Assembly: GCA_023415515.1 (NCBI GenBank)
Contig: JAEZKH010000408.1
Location: 1 to 7,254, forward strand
Direction of reading: 5' to 3'
DNA: 7,254 nucleotides
DNA from: Actinomycetes bacterium
GTDB lineage: Bacteria; Actinomycetota; Actinomycetes; Mycobacteriales; Mycobacteriaceae
Position 1 is the first letter of the stretch; the number at the start of each line of letters is the position of its first letter. The translations under genes and the position numbers were made by a program. This document shows positions 1 to 5,764 of this stretch, in pieces. The notes beneath the pieces were generated by a model. That model worked only from the letters and a program-made list of their open reading frames with translations, searched no databases and was not told where the DNA came from.

Positions 1-327
1 CCAGAGGAACCACCCAGTTCGGCCGCCCCGCCGCCGACCACGACGACGCGGTCGGGTCCGCGCCAGGTGACGTATTCGGTGACCGGAACGAAGGCGCCGG
101 GCGACATCATCACCGTGACCTACATCGACGCGTCGGGGCGCAGTCGCACGCAGCGCAACGTCTACATTCCGTGGTCACTCACGGTCACGCCGATCTCGCA
201 GTCCGAGGTGGGTTCGGTCCAGGCGTCCAGCCTGTTTCTGGTCAGCAGGCTCAATTGCTCGATCACCACCAGCGACGGCACCGTATTGTCCTCGAATACC
301 GGCAACTCCGCACAGACAAGCTGCTGA
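1..327 (+). CDS. mmpS3: MmpS3-like membrane protein, C-terminal part (5' truncated by window edge)
   Basis: The reading frame is open from base 1 to a TGA at 325-327, giving 108 visible residues; the N-terminus and its expected transmembrane helix lie outside the window. The visible part starts with a Pro/Ser/Ala/Thr-rich linker (about residues 1-22, with a run of four Thr), then a compact beta-rich MmpS domain beginning VTYSVTG and containing GDIITVTYIDASG, the NVYIPWSLTVTPIS core and the SVQASSLF stretch. Two cysteines, at visible residue 86 (LNCSI) and the last residue 108, may form a disulfide in the periplasmic domain. MmpS proteins are small accessory proteins of MmpL lipid transporters, but MmpS3 has no adjacent mmpL here and its exact role is not shown by the sequence. 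The identification as MmpS3 rests on close resemblance to the remembered M. tuberculosis Rv2198c C-terminus and on the neighbouring genes. The stop overlaps the next start by one base. Confidence 0.9.
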   Translation, partial: PEEPPSSAAPPPTTTTRSGPRQVTYSVTGTKAPGDIITVTYIDASGRSRTQRNVYIPWSLTVTPISQSEVGSVQASSLFLVSRLNCSITTSDGTVLSSNTGNSAQTSC

Positions 328-1013
328 TGACATACAACACTGGGGCCGCGGCCCGCTCGCGGTTCGACCCGACGTCGGCCGACGCCGCGAACGTCGACCG
401 GATCCTGATCGCGGTCTGCGCGGCCATCTGGCTCGCCGTGCTTGGATCGGCTGTCGCGGCCACCGTGGCGCTCGTCGACCTGGGCAGCAAGCATCAGCAG
501 TCGACGACCGAGTCGGGCACACCGTGGTTGTTGTACGGCGTGATCGCGGTGTCGGCGCTCGTCATCATCGGCGCGATCCCGCTGCTGATCAGGGCCAGAC
601 GGACAGCGCTGGACGATCCGCGCGGCGGCAACGGCGGTGCGGCGAGGCCGGTGACCGGGCGAACCCAGACCGCGGTGAGGGCACCCGATCCGCGTACCCA
701 GAACATTCGCACCGCCGCGGTGCCCGCGGCGGGCCGTCGGCCGGGCGGCAACCCGGCGCCGACGAGGTTCAGCGCGTTCGACGCCGCGCTACCGCCCGCC
801 GTGGACCGGCTCTGGCTGCGCTGCGCGGTGATGATGGCCTCGGCCATGGGCCTGGCGCTGCTCGCCATCGGGGTCGCGACCTACCTCATGGCCGCGGGTC
901 ACGACACCTTCTCCTGGGCGGCTTATGTCGTCGCCGGCCTCGTGACGCTCGCCATGCCCGTCATCACGTTGATCTACCTGCGCCAGCTCCGCGACGTCGT
1001 CGACACCGCGTAG
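327..1013 (+). CDS. Conserved four-helix membrane protein, DUF2561 type (Rv2197c-like)
   Basis: This gene encodes 228 residues from ATG 327 to TAG 1011-1013. The ATG shares its A with the mmpS3 TGA (TGATG), so the two are probably co-transcribed and translationally coupled; there is no good Shine-Dalgarno, which fits re-initiation. Upstream in-frame starts lie inside mmpS3 and were rejected. Four hydrophobic segments are visible: about residues 26-50, 67-88, 166-188 and 197-218. Between helices 2 and 3 is a long polar linker (about 89-158), rich in Arg, Gly, Pro, Ala and Thr and probably disordered. The short loop between helices 1 and 2, with GSKHQQSTTESG, and both termini staying on one side, suggest two hairpins. 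The family is a mycobacterial conserved transmembrane protein of unknown function. Its position between mmpS3 and the respiratory operon matches Rv2197c. No catalytic motif is visible and I assign no function. Confidence 0.88.
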   Translation: MTYNTGAAARSRFDPTSADAANVDRILIAVCAAIWLAVLGSAVAATVALVDLGSKHQQSTTESGTPWLLYGVIAVSALVIIGAIPLLIRARRTALDDPRGGNGGAARPVTGRTQTAVRAPDPRTQNIRTAAVPAAGRRPGGNPAPTRFSAFDAALPPAVDRLWLRCAVMMASAMGLALLAIGVATYLMAAGHDTFSWAAYVVAGLVTLAMPVITLIYLRQLRDVVDTA

Positions 1014-1293
1014 TCGGCGTGCGCAGGCGGCAGCGACCGCTGCGGTGTGGCGGACCGGCGGTGTCGTGATCCTCGCCGCAACCCGTAGCGCTGCGAAACC
1101 CACGCCGCCACGGCATCCCGCCCATTTCCCGTCAACGAGTGTCGTGCGTCCGACCAGTTCACGCAAACACGTTGTGTCGCAATAATTCCCGCAGGAAGCT
1201 GCTTGTTCACACCCACGCGGTCCGTGTGGGCGTGCTGCAGCTCGACACGCGCCGTCGGCAGGAGGTGGTGCCGAGCACGACTGACCGTTCGGG
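1014..1293. other. Convergent intergenic region between the DUF2561 gene and qcrB
   Basis: The 280 bases separate two converging genes, and I see no credible coding sequence. They hold two inverted repeats. A short one at 1030-1043 (GCAGCG-AC-CGCTGC) lies 16 bases after the DUF2561 stop and could be a weak plus-strand terminator stem. A longer one at 1208-1234 is listed separately. Neither is followed by a T-tract, which is common for mycobacterial terminators. The segment around 1170-1192 is locally more AT-rich (GTTGTGTCGCAATAATTCC) than its surroundings; I see no paired promoter elements there that I would defend. Confidence 0.6.
1208..1234 (-). terminator. Candidate terminator hairpin of the ctaE-qcrCAB operon
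   Basis: Read on the minus strand, CACGCCCAC, a nine-base loop and GTGGGTGTG form a nine-pair stem with one G-U wobble, starting 60 bases after the qcrB stop. Read on the plus strand, the wobble becomes an A-C mismatch, so the stem favours minus-strand RNA. No U-tract follows (AACAAGC comes next), so this would be a non-canonical or assisted terminator, or a 3'-end stabilising hairpin. The pairing is seen in the sequence; the terminator function is inferred. Confidence 0.4.
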
Positions 1294-2988
1294 TCAGTGC
1301 CCGTTCGTCGAGCCGTGACCGTTCGAGCCGTGACCGTTCGAGCCGTGCCCGTTCGTCGAGCCGTTGCGGTCCTGGTGCTCGCGCAGCGCGGTGAGCGCCC
1401 TGCGCTCGCCGGCGTGCTGCGCCTCGACGAGCGCGTCGTGCTGCTCGATCGGGTCGGGGCGCAGGAAGCTGCCGGTGCCTGGCGAACCGCCGAAGCCCAG
1501 CTTGTTCATCCGCTTCGGCACCGGTGCGCCCTGGTACTCCAGCGGAATCGGGTGGCCATGGTCGTCGACCGGTCCCAGCGGCTGGTGCAGCTCGATGTAG
1601 GCGCCGTGCGGCAGGCGCTTGATGATGCCTGTCTCGATGCCGTGCTCGAGTACGGCGCGGTCACTGCGTTGCAGGCCGACACACCACCGGTAGGTGAAGT
1701 AGTAGACGATGGCGGGCAGCACCACCATGCCGATCCGGCCGAACCACGTCGTCGCGTTCAGCGAGATGTGGAAGTTCAGCGCGATGATGTCGTTCATGCA
1801 CATCAGCGTCAGCACCATGTAGAAGGTGATCGCCATCGCGCCGAGCGAAGTGCGCACCGGCACGTCGCGCGGACGCTGCAACAGGTTGTGATGCGCATCG
1901 TCCTTGGTGAAGATCCTCTCCACGAACGGATAGACGATCAGCAGGATGAAGACCAGGCCCATCGCCAGCGCGACCCAAACCGGTTGCGGGATGGTGTAGT
2001 TGCCGAGGTAGATCTCCCACGGCGGGAAGACGCGAAGCAGGCCGTCGGTCCACATCATGTAGAAGTCGGGCTGGCTGCCCGCCGACACCTGTGACGGCTT
2101 GTACGGGCCGATGTTCCAGATCGGGTTGATCTGCAGCAGACCGCCCATCAATCCGAGGATGCCGGTCACCATCGCGAAGAACGCGCCGGACTTGACGGCG
2201 AAGACCGGCATCACGCGAACGCCGACGACGTTGGTCTCGGTGCGCCCGGGCCCGGGGAACTGGGTGTGCTTCTGGAACCAGACCAGCGCGAGGTGAACAC
2301 CGATGAGCGCCAGGATGATTCCCGGGAACAGCAGGATGTGGATGGCGTACAGCCGGGGGATCAGGATGTCGCCGGGGAAGTCACCGCCGAACAGCGCCCA
2401 GTGCAACCAGGTGCCGATCACCGGCATGCCCATCGTGATACCCGACAGCGCGGCGCGAATGCCGGTGCCCGACAGCAGGTCGTCGGGAAGCGAGTATCCG
2501 AAGAAGCCCTCGAACATCGCGAGAATGAGCAGCAGCGAGCCGATCACCCAGTTGGCCTCGCGCGGACGGCGGAATGCGCCGGTGAAGAAGATGCGGGCCA
2601 GGTGCACCATGATCGCGGCGGCGAACAACAGCGCCGCCCAGTGGTGGACCTGACGGACGAACAGACCGCCGCGCACCTCGAAGCTGATGTCCAGCGCGGT
2701 CTCGTAGGCCCGCGACATCCCGACCCCGCGCAGCGGTTGGTACACGCCGTCGTAGACGACCTCGGTCATCGACGGATCGAAGAACAGGGTCAGGTAGACG
2801 CCGGTGATCAGCAGCACGATGAAGCTGTACAGCGCGATCTCACCCAGCAGGAACGACCAGTGGGTCGGGAACACCTTGTTCAGCTGCCTGCGAACCGCTG
2901 CCGACGGGTGGTAGCGGGAATCGATCGCGTCGCCCTGCCGGGCCGCGATCTCAGCTGCACTCGGCCGATTTGGCAGTTTCGGACTCAT
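1294..2988 (-). CDS. qcrB: Cytochrome b subunit of the menaquinol:cytochrome c reductase (bcc complex)
   Basis: The gene encodes 564 residues. QcrB is the membrane core of the bcc complex: it oxidises menaquinol at the Qp site and sends electrons to haem bL/bH and to the Rieske centre. The bis-histidine haem ligands are visible as H115/H129 (QVHHWAALLF to MVHLARIF) and H217/H232 (YAIHILL to IGVHLALVW). The Qp-site signature is PDFY at 307-310, the actinobacterial form of PEWY, followed by MMWTDG. Hydrophobic segments run through about residue 435, then comes a long cytoplasmic tail with the conserved HGAYIELHQPLGPVDDHGHP region (461-480). The last 24 residues carry a Gly-Ser-Asn-Gly-His repeat. 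ATG 2988 overlaps the qcrA TGA as ATGA, and GGGAG at 2997-3001 lies eight bases upstream, so the start is well supported. Thr314 aligns by my count with M. tuberculosis Thr313, the position of known Q203 (telacebec) resistance. Confidence 0.97.
   Translation of the reverse strand: MSPKLPNRPSAAEIAARQGDAIDSRYHPSAAVRRQLNKVFPTHWSFLLGEIALYSFIVLLITGVYLTLFFDPSMTEVVYDGVYQPLRGVGMSRAYETALDISFEVRGGLFVRQVHHWAALLFAAAIMVHLARIFFTGAFRRPREANWVIGSLLLILAMFEGFFGYSLPDDLLSGTGIRAALSGITMGMPVIGTWLHWALFGGDFPGDILIPRLYAIHILLFPGIILALIGVHLALVWFQKHTQFPGPGRTETNVVGVRVMPVFAVKSGAFFAMVTGILGLMGGLLQINPIWNIGPYKPSQVSAGSQPDFYMMWTDGLLRVFPPWEIYLGNYTIPQPVWVALAMGLVFILLIVYPFVERIFTKDDAHHNLLQRPRDVPVRTSLGAMAITFYMVLTLMCMNDIIALNFHISLNATTWFGRIGMVVLPAIVYYFTYRWCVGLQRSDRAVLEHGIETGIIKRLPHGAYIELHQPLGPVDDHGHPIPLEYQGAPVPKRMNKLGFGGSPGTGSFLRPDPIEQHDALVEAQHAGERRALTALREHQDRNGSTNGHGSNGHGSNGHGSTNGH
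1297..1362 (-). repeat. Tandem repeat encoding the Gly/Asn/His-rich tail of QcrB
   Basis: Four adjacent units of 18, 15, 15 and 18 bases (1297-1314, 1315-1329, 1330-1344, 1345-1362) encode, in minus-strand order, GSTNGH, GSNGH, GSNGH and GSTNGH directly before the stop. The two inner units are identical at DNA level, as are the two outer ones; the outer units differ by an inserted ACG (Thr) codon and by GGG instead of GGT for Gly. The 18-15-15-18 order is symmetric. In-frame units mean that copy number can change without breaking the gene. Confidence 0.92.
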
Positions 2989-4229
2989 GATCGCCGCTCC
3001 CAGAATGCCGGTCCGACGGGCTCGATGAAGTCACCGTTGGCGACCAGATACCCGTCCTTGTCAATGGTGATGGGCAGCTGCGCAAGCGCGCGCGCAGCCG
3101 GGCCGAATATGGGTTTCGCGAAGTGCAGTGCGTCGAACTGCGACTGGTGGCACGGGCACAGGATGCGGTAGCTCTGCTGTTCGTAGAGCGACGAGGGGCA
3201 ACCGAGGTGCGAGCACACCTTGGTGTAGGCGAACAGGTCGCCGAAGTTGAAGCTCTCCTGCCCCTTGCGCTTGACCACCCTGTTCAGGTCGGCGGGCTTG
3301 ATGCGGATCAGCATCACGGGGTTGCGCACACCCATCGCGATCGCGTTGAGCCGGTGATGCGATTCGACAGTCGTCCCGTCGCCGTCGGACTCGCGCCACG
3401 GGAAGACGGTCTCCATACCGCCCGCGTCGATGTCCTCGGGGCGCATCTTGACCAGCGGCGCCCCCGCGGAGTTGGCGGTGGCGCGGGCCAAGAAGATCGT
3501 CTCGCCCGTGAACCTTGGCGTCCAGTCGGACGTCCAGAGCACGGCCTTCTTGCCCTCGGCGGTGGGAACCACCGGCTTCCACGGGTTCTTGACGAGCCCG
3601 CCGACGAACGCGACGAGCGTGCCGACCCCGAAGGCGCCCAGACCGATACCGAGCGAGAGCCCGATCAGCTTGCGGCGCTTGATCGTCGAGCCCTCCAACG
3701 CGTCGGTCAGGTTGGCGGCGACCGTCTTACGTTGGATCTCGGGGGAGCGACCGTCGTGCCGCTCCTGGATGCTGATCTCCTCGGGAATGAACTTCTTCTG
3801 GTACAGCACGGCGCCGACACCGATCGCGAGGATCGAAAGCCCGAACGTCAGCCCGTACAACGGCGTGGCGAGCGAGTAGAGCCACTCACCCTCCGACCCG
3901 TAGGGCCTGTACTCCCACGGCCAGAAGATGAAGATCACCAGCAGCGCCAAGCCGGCGAAGCCGCCGAGCAGAAGCCAGGTGGCCACCGAGCGCTCTGCCC
4001 GCTTCTCGGCCTTGGTGCCCGTGACCGGCCAGCGGTCCTCTTTGTAGACGGTGTCGACCCCGTCGAGCCTGCCGCCGAGTTCGACCAGCTCCTCACGGGT
4101 CATCGACGCCAGTTCGGCGTCGGTGGGCTGCCCGGGCACCCCGGCGTGGCCAGGGGCGTCGGTGCCCTTGGGGGTGTTCTCAGCGTTGTCGCCCATACGC
4201 GAACCGCCGTCGGCTCCTGACTCTGTCAT
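2985..4229 (-). CDS. qcrA: Rieske iron-sulfur subunit of the bcc complex
   Basis: The gene encodes 414 residues. It takes one electron from menaquinol at the Qp site of QcrB and hands it to cytochrome c (QcrC) through a [2Fe-2S] cluster. The cluster ligands are C339 and H341 (CSHLGC) and C358 and H361 (CPCHQS); C344 and C360 would form the stabilising disulfide. Three hydrophobic helices are visible (about 83-104, 118-144, 188-211), the three-helix architecture of actinobacterial QcrA rather than the single anchor of mitochondrial Rieske proteins. The N-terminal 80 residues are polar and presumably cytoplasmic, with a Gly/Pro-rich start. ATG 4229 overlaps the qcrC TGA as ATGA; the upstream Shine-Dalgarno is weak, so expression likely depends on coupling. 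An alternative start is the Met at residue 12 (4196), also without a clear Shine-Dalgarno. The stop overlaps the qcrB start in the same way. Confidence 0.96.
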   Translation of the reverse strand: MTESGADGGSRMGDNAENTPKGTDAPGHAGVPGQPTDAELASMTREELVELGGRLDGVDTVYKEDRWPVTGTKAEKRAERSVATWLLLGGFAGLALLVIFIFWPWEYRPYGSEGEWLYSLATPLYGLTFGLSILAIGVGAVLYQKKFIPEEISIQERHDGRSPEIQRKTVAANLTDALEGSTIKRRKLIGLSLGIGLGAFGVGTLVAFVGGLVKNPWKPVVPTAEGKKAVLWTSDWTPRFTGETIFLARATANSAGAPLVKMRPEDIDAGGMETVFPWRESDGDGTTVESHHRLNAIAMGVRNPVMLIRIKPADLNRVVKRKGQESFNFGDLFAYTKVCSHLGCPSSLYEQQSYRILCPCHQSQFDALHFAKPIFGPAARALAQLPITIDKDGYLVANGDFIEPVGPAFWERRS

Positions 4230-5062
4230 GACCGTGCACCAATCCACAGTGCCGTACCGATGACGGCAACGATCCCGATGATCCAGGCCGCCATGCCCTC
4301 CGACGACGGACCCCATCCACCGAGGCCGTAACCGCCGGGCGACGGCGTACCCGCCGCTTCGCGGACGTAGGCGACGATGTCGCGCTTCTCCTCGGGCGAC
4401 AGCTGACGGTCGGAGAACTTCGGCATGTTCTGCGGCCCGGTCTGCATGGCGGTGTAGATCTGCGCGGGCTCGGCCCCGCCGAGGTCGGGCGCGTACTTGC
4501 CCGACGAGAGGGCGCCGCCCTTGCCCGTGAAGTTGTGGCAGGACGCGCAGTTCAGCCGGAACAGGTCGCCGCCGCGGGCCACGTCGGAGCCGATCAGCGA
4601 CGATTCGGCGATCTGTCCGTTGTCGTCGCGCGGCACCTGCGGGCCGCCGCCGTTGGCCTGTACGTAGGCGCCCAGGGCGTCGATCTGGGCCTCGTCGAAC
4701 TGCGGTGGCTTCTGCGGGGCCTGCGCCTCACCGCGCATGGCGGGCATGCGGCCCGTCGACACCTGGAAGTACACGGCCGATTCGCCGACGCCGATCAGGC
4801 TGGGACCGCGGTCGGCGACCCCCTGCAGATTGATGCCGTGGCAGGTGACACACGAGGTGTCGAACAACTCCTTGCCGGTGCGCAGCATCGCCGAGGCCGA
4901 CTCGTCTGCGACGGCCACCTGTGGCGCCGGCGTCAGCGTGGCGGCGAGGCCACCGGCGACGCCAAGTCCGATCAGCAGCAGCACCGCTGCTGAGAGCCGC
5001 CGACGAAGCCGACGGCGGTTGACTGTCGCCGGCCTTCCGGCTCCGGGGACCTTGTTGGTCAT
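4226..5062 (-). CDS. qcrC: Membrane-anchored di-haem cytochrome c subunit of the bcc complex
   Basis: The gene encodes 278 residues. Two CxxCH haem c sites are present, CVTCH at 71-75 and CASCH at 172-176, each starting a cytochrome c fold; likely axial methionines are M106 or M109 (GRMPAMR) and M213 (NMPKF). An Arg-rich N-terminus (RRRLRRR, 16-22) followed by a hydrophobic stretch (about 24-43) is a signal or anchor segment placing the haem domains outside the membrane. A second helix near the C-terminus (about 257-275) ends in GARS. In mycobacteria this protein replaces a soluble cytochrome c and connects QcrA to the CuA centre of the aa3 oxidase. The start at ATG 5062 was chosen because AGAAGGGG lies four bases upstream; the in-frame ATG at 5077 would add MRRGS but has no such site. 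The gene begins 23 bases after the ctaE stop and its own stop overlaps qcrA. Confidence 0.96.
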   Translation of the reverse strand: MTNKVPGAGRPATVNRRRLRRRLSAAVLLLIGLGVAGGLAATLTPAPQVAVADESASAMLRTGKELFDTSCVTCHGINLQGVADRGPSLIGVGESAVYFQVSTGRMPAMRGEAQAPQKPPQFDEAQIDALGAYVQANGGGPQVPRDDNGQIAESSLIGSDVARGGDLFRLNCASCHNFTGKGGALSSGKYAPDLGGAEPAQIYTAMQTGPQNMPKFSDRQLSPEEKRDIVAYVREAAGTPSPGGYGLGGWGPSSEGMAAWIIGIVAVIGTALWIGARS

Positions 5063-5066
5063 CGAA

Positions 5067-5074
5067 CCCCTTCT
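5067..5074 (-). promoter_or_regulatory. Shine-Dalgarno of qcrC
   Basis: AGAAGGGG on the minus strand ends four bases before ATG 5062. It is the strongest ribosome binding site I see in the operon and decides between the two in-frame starts at 5062 and 5077, since it lies downstream of the latter. It also makes qcrC able to start translation independently of ctaE, unlike qcrA, which has only a weak site. Confidence 0.75.
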
Positions 5075-5085
5075 CATCGAGGCTG

Positions 5086-5697
5086 TTAACGAACGAAGTA
5101 GATGGTGGCGAACAGCGCGATCCACACGATGTCGACGAAGTGCCAGTAGTACGAGACGACGATCGCGGCGGTGGCCTGCGCGGGGGTGAACTTGCTCATC
5201 CTGGTGCGCGCCAACAGGAACAGGAAGGCTATGAGGCCGCCGATCACGTGCAGGCCGTGGAACCCGGTCGGCAGGTAGAACACCGAGCCATAGGCGCTGC
5301 TGGAGATCGTGGTGCCGTGCTCGACGAGATGGATGTACTCGTAGCCCTGGCCGAGCACGAAGAACAGGCCCATCAGGAACGTGATCACGTACCAGCGGCG
5401 GAGGCCGAAGACGTCGCCGCGTTCGGCGGCGAACACGCCCATCTGGCAGGTGAACGATGACGCGATGAGCACCAGTGTCACCGGCACTGCCTGCACCAGG
5501 TTCAGCTCGGTGGGCGGCGGCGGCCACTCTCCACCCGCCTGCGAGCGGGCGGTGAAGTACATCGCAAACAGACCAGCAAAAAACATCAGCTCGCTGGAAA
5601 GCCATACGATGGTGCCAACACTGACCATATTTGGCCGGTTCAGCGAATGCACGCGCGACGTGATCGCGGTTCCCGACGTCCCTACAGCGCTCGTCAC
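5086..5697 (-). CDS. ctaE: Cytochrome c oxidase (aa3) subunit III
   Basis: The gene encodes 203 residues from GTG 5697 to TAA 5088-5086. Subunit III is a structural membrane subunit of the haem-copper oxidase, without redox cofactors, that stabilises the catalytic subunit and its proton uptake. About five hydrophobic helices are visible (27-49, 68-92, 101-118, 137-163, 176-201), the short five-helix bacterial form. Family residues include E36 in SSELMFF, E120 in GQGYEY, H147/H150 in GFHGLH and H186/D189 in WHFVDIVW. The GTG start is supported by the recalled mycobacterial N-terminus (TSAVGTSGTAITSRVHSLNR) and by the -10-like hexamer six bases upstream; no Shine-Dalgarno is present. It is the first gene of the operon with qcrC, qcrA and qcrB. 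The other aa3 subunits are not in the window; in M. tuberculosis ctaC lies just beyond mmpS3. Confidence 0.96.
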   Translation of the reverse strand: MTSAVGTSGTAITSRVHSLNRPNMVSVGTIVWLSSELMFFAGLFAMYFTARSQAGGEWPPPPTELNLVQAVPVTLVLIASSFTCQMGVFAAERGDVFGLRRWYVITFLMGLFFVLGQGYEYIHLVEHGTTISSSAYGSVFYLPTGFHGLHVIGGLIAFLFLLARTRMSKFTPAQATAAIVVSYYWHFVDIVWIALFATIYFVR

Positions 5698-5703
5698 ACC
5701 GCA

Positions 5704-5709
5704 AGTATG
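5704..5709 (-). promoter_or_regulatory. Candidate -10 element of ctaE-qcrCAB, leaderless
   Basis: CATACT on the minus strand is followed by six bases (TGCGGT) and then the ctaE GTG. It keeps the A at position 2 and T at position 6 of the mycobacterial TANNNT -10 motif. That spacing would put the transcript's first base at or next to the start codon, and the missing Shine-Dalgarno agrees. No convincing -35 hexamer is seen 16-18 bases upstream. Confidence 0.55.
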
Positions 5710-5728
5710 ACGCTTTGTAGTTGTTCAT

Positions 5729-5744
5729 CTCCACCCGGGTCGAG
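5729..5744. promoter_or_regulatory. Imperfect palindrome, candidate operator between ctaE and trpD
   Basis: CTCCACCCGGGTCGAG has a perfect eight-base core ACCCGGGT at 5733-5740 and three further pairs outside one C/C mismatch. It sits in the middle of the 67-base divergent region, over the expected -35 zones of both candidate promoters (about -21 to -36 for trpD and -32 to -47 for ctaE). I do not recognise it as the site of a named regulator, and short GC palindromes arise by chance in such DNA. Confidence 0.3.
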
Positions 5745-5752
5745 CAATTCGT

Positions 5753-5758
5753 CATAAT
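5753..5758 (+). promoter_or_regulatory. Candidate -10 element of trpD, leaderless
   Basis: CATAAT is followed by six bases (CTGCCC) and the trpD GTG at 5765. It matches five of six positions of TATAAT. No Shine-Dalgarno precedes the GTG, so a transcript starting at the G of the start codon is likely. The -35 zone around 5730-5735 (TCCACC) does not resemble TTGACA and coincides with the palindrome. Confidence 0.58.
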
Positions 5759-5764
5759 CTGCCC

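Noticed and set aside
171..326. Upstream starts of the DUF2561 frame inside mmpS3
   Set aside because: This part is an alternative-frame reading of the conserved MmpS domain; ATG 327 with TGATG coupling gives a normal family-length protein.
1014..1293. Small coding genes in the convergent gap (frames 974-1216 minus, 1203-1394 plus)
   Set aside because: They overlap the neighbouring coding sequences, have no Shine-Dalgarno that stands out and show Arg/Ser-rich low-complexity translations.
3123..4220. A 365-codon open frame on the plus strand opposite qcrA, and similar long ones opposite qcrB (1297-2094, 2266-3171)
   Set aside because: They are antisense to genes with complete cofactor motifs; their low-complexity Arg/Glu/Asp/Gly/Gln-rich composition is typical of GC-rich codon shadows and they show no known domain.
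5063..5755. Extension of the qcrC frame upstream to 5755, which would give a 509-residue protein
   Set aside because: The extra part is an out-of-frame reading of ctaE; the Shine-Dalgarno at 5067-5074 and the Arg-rich signal segment place the start at 5062.
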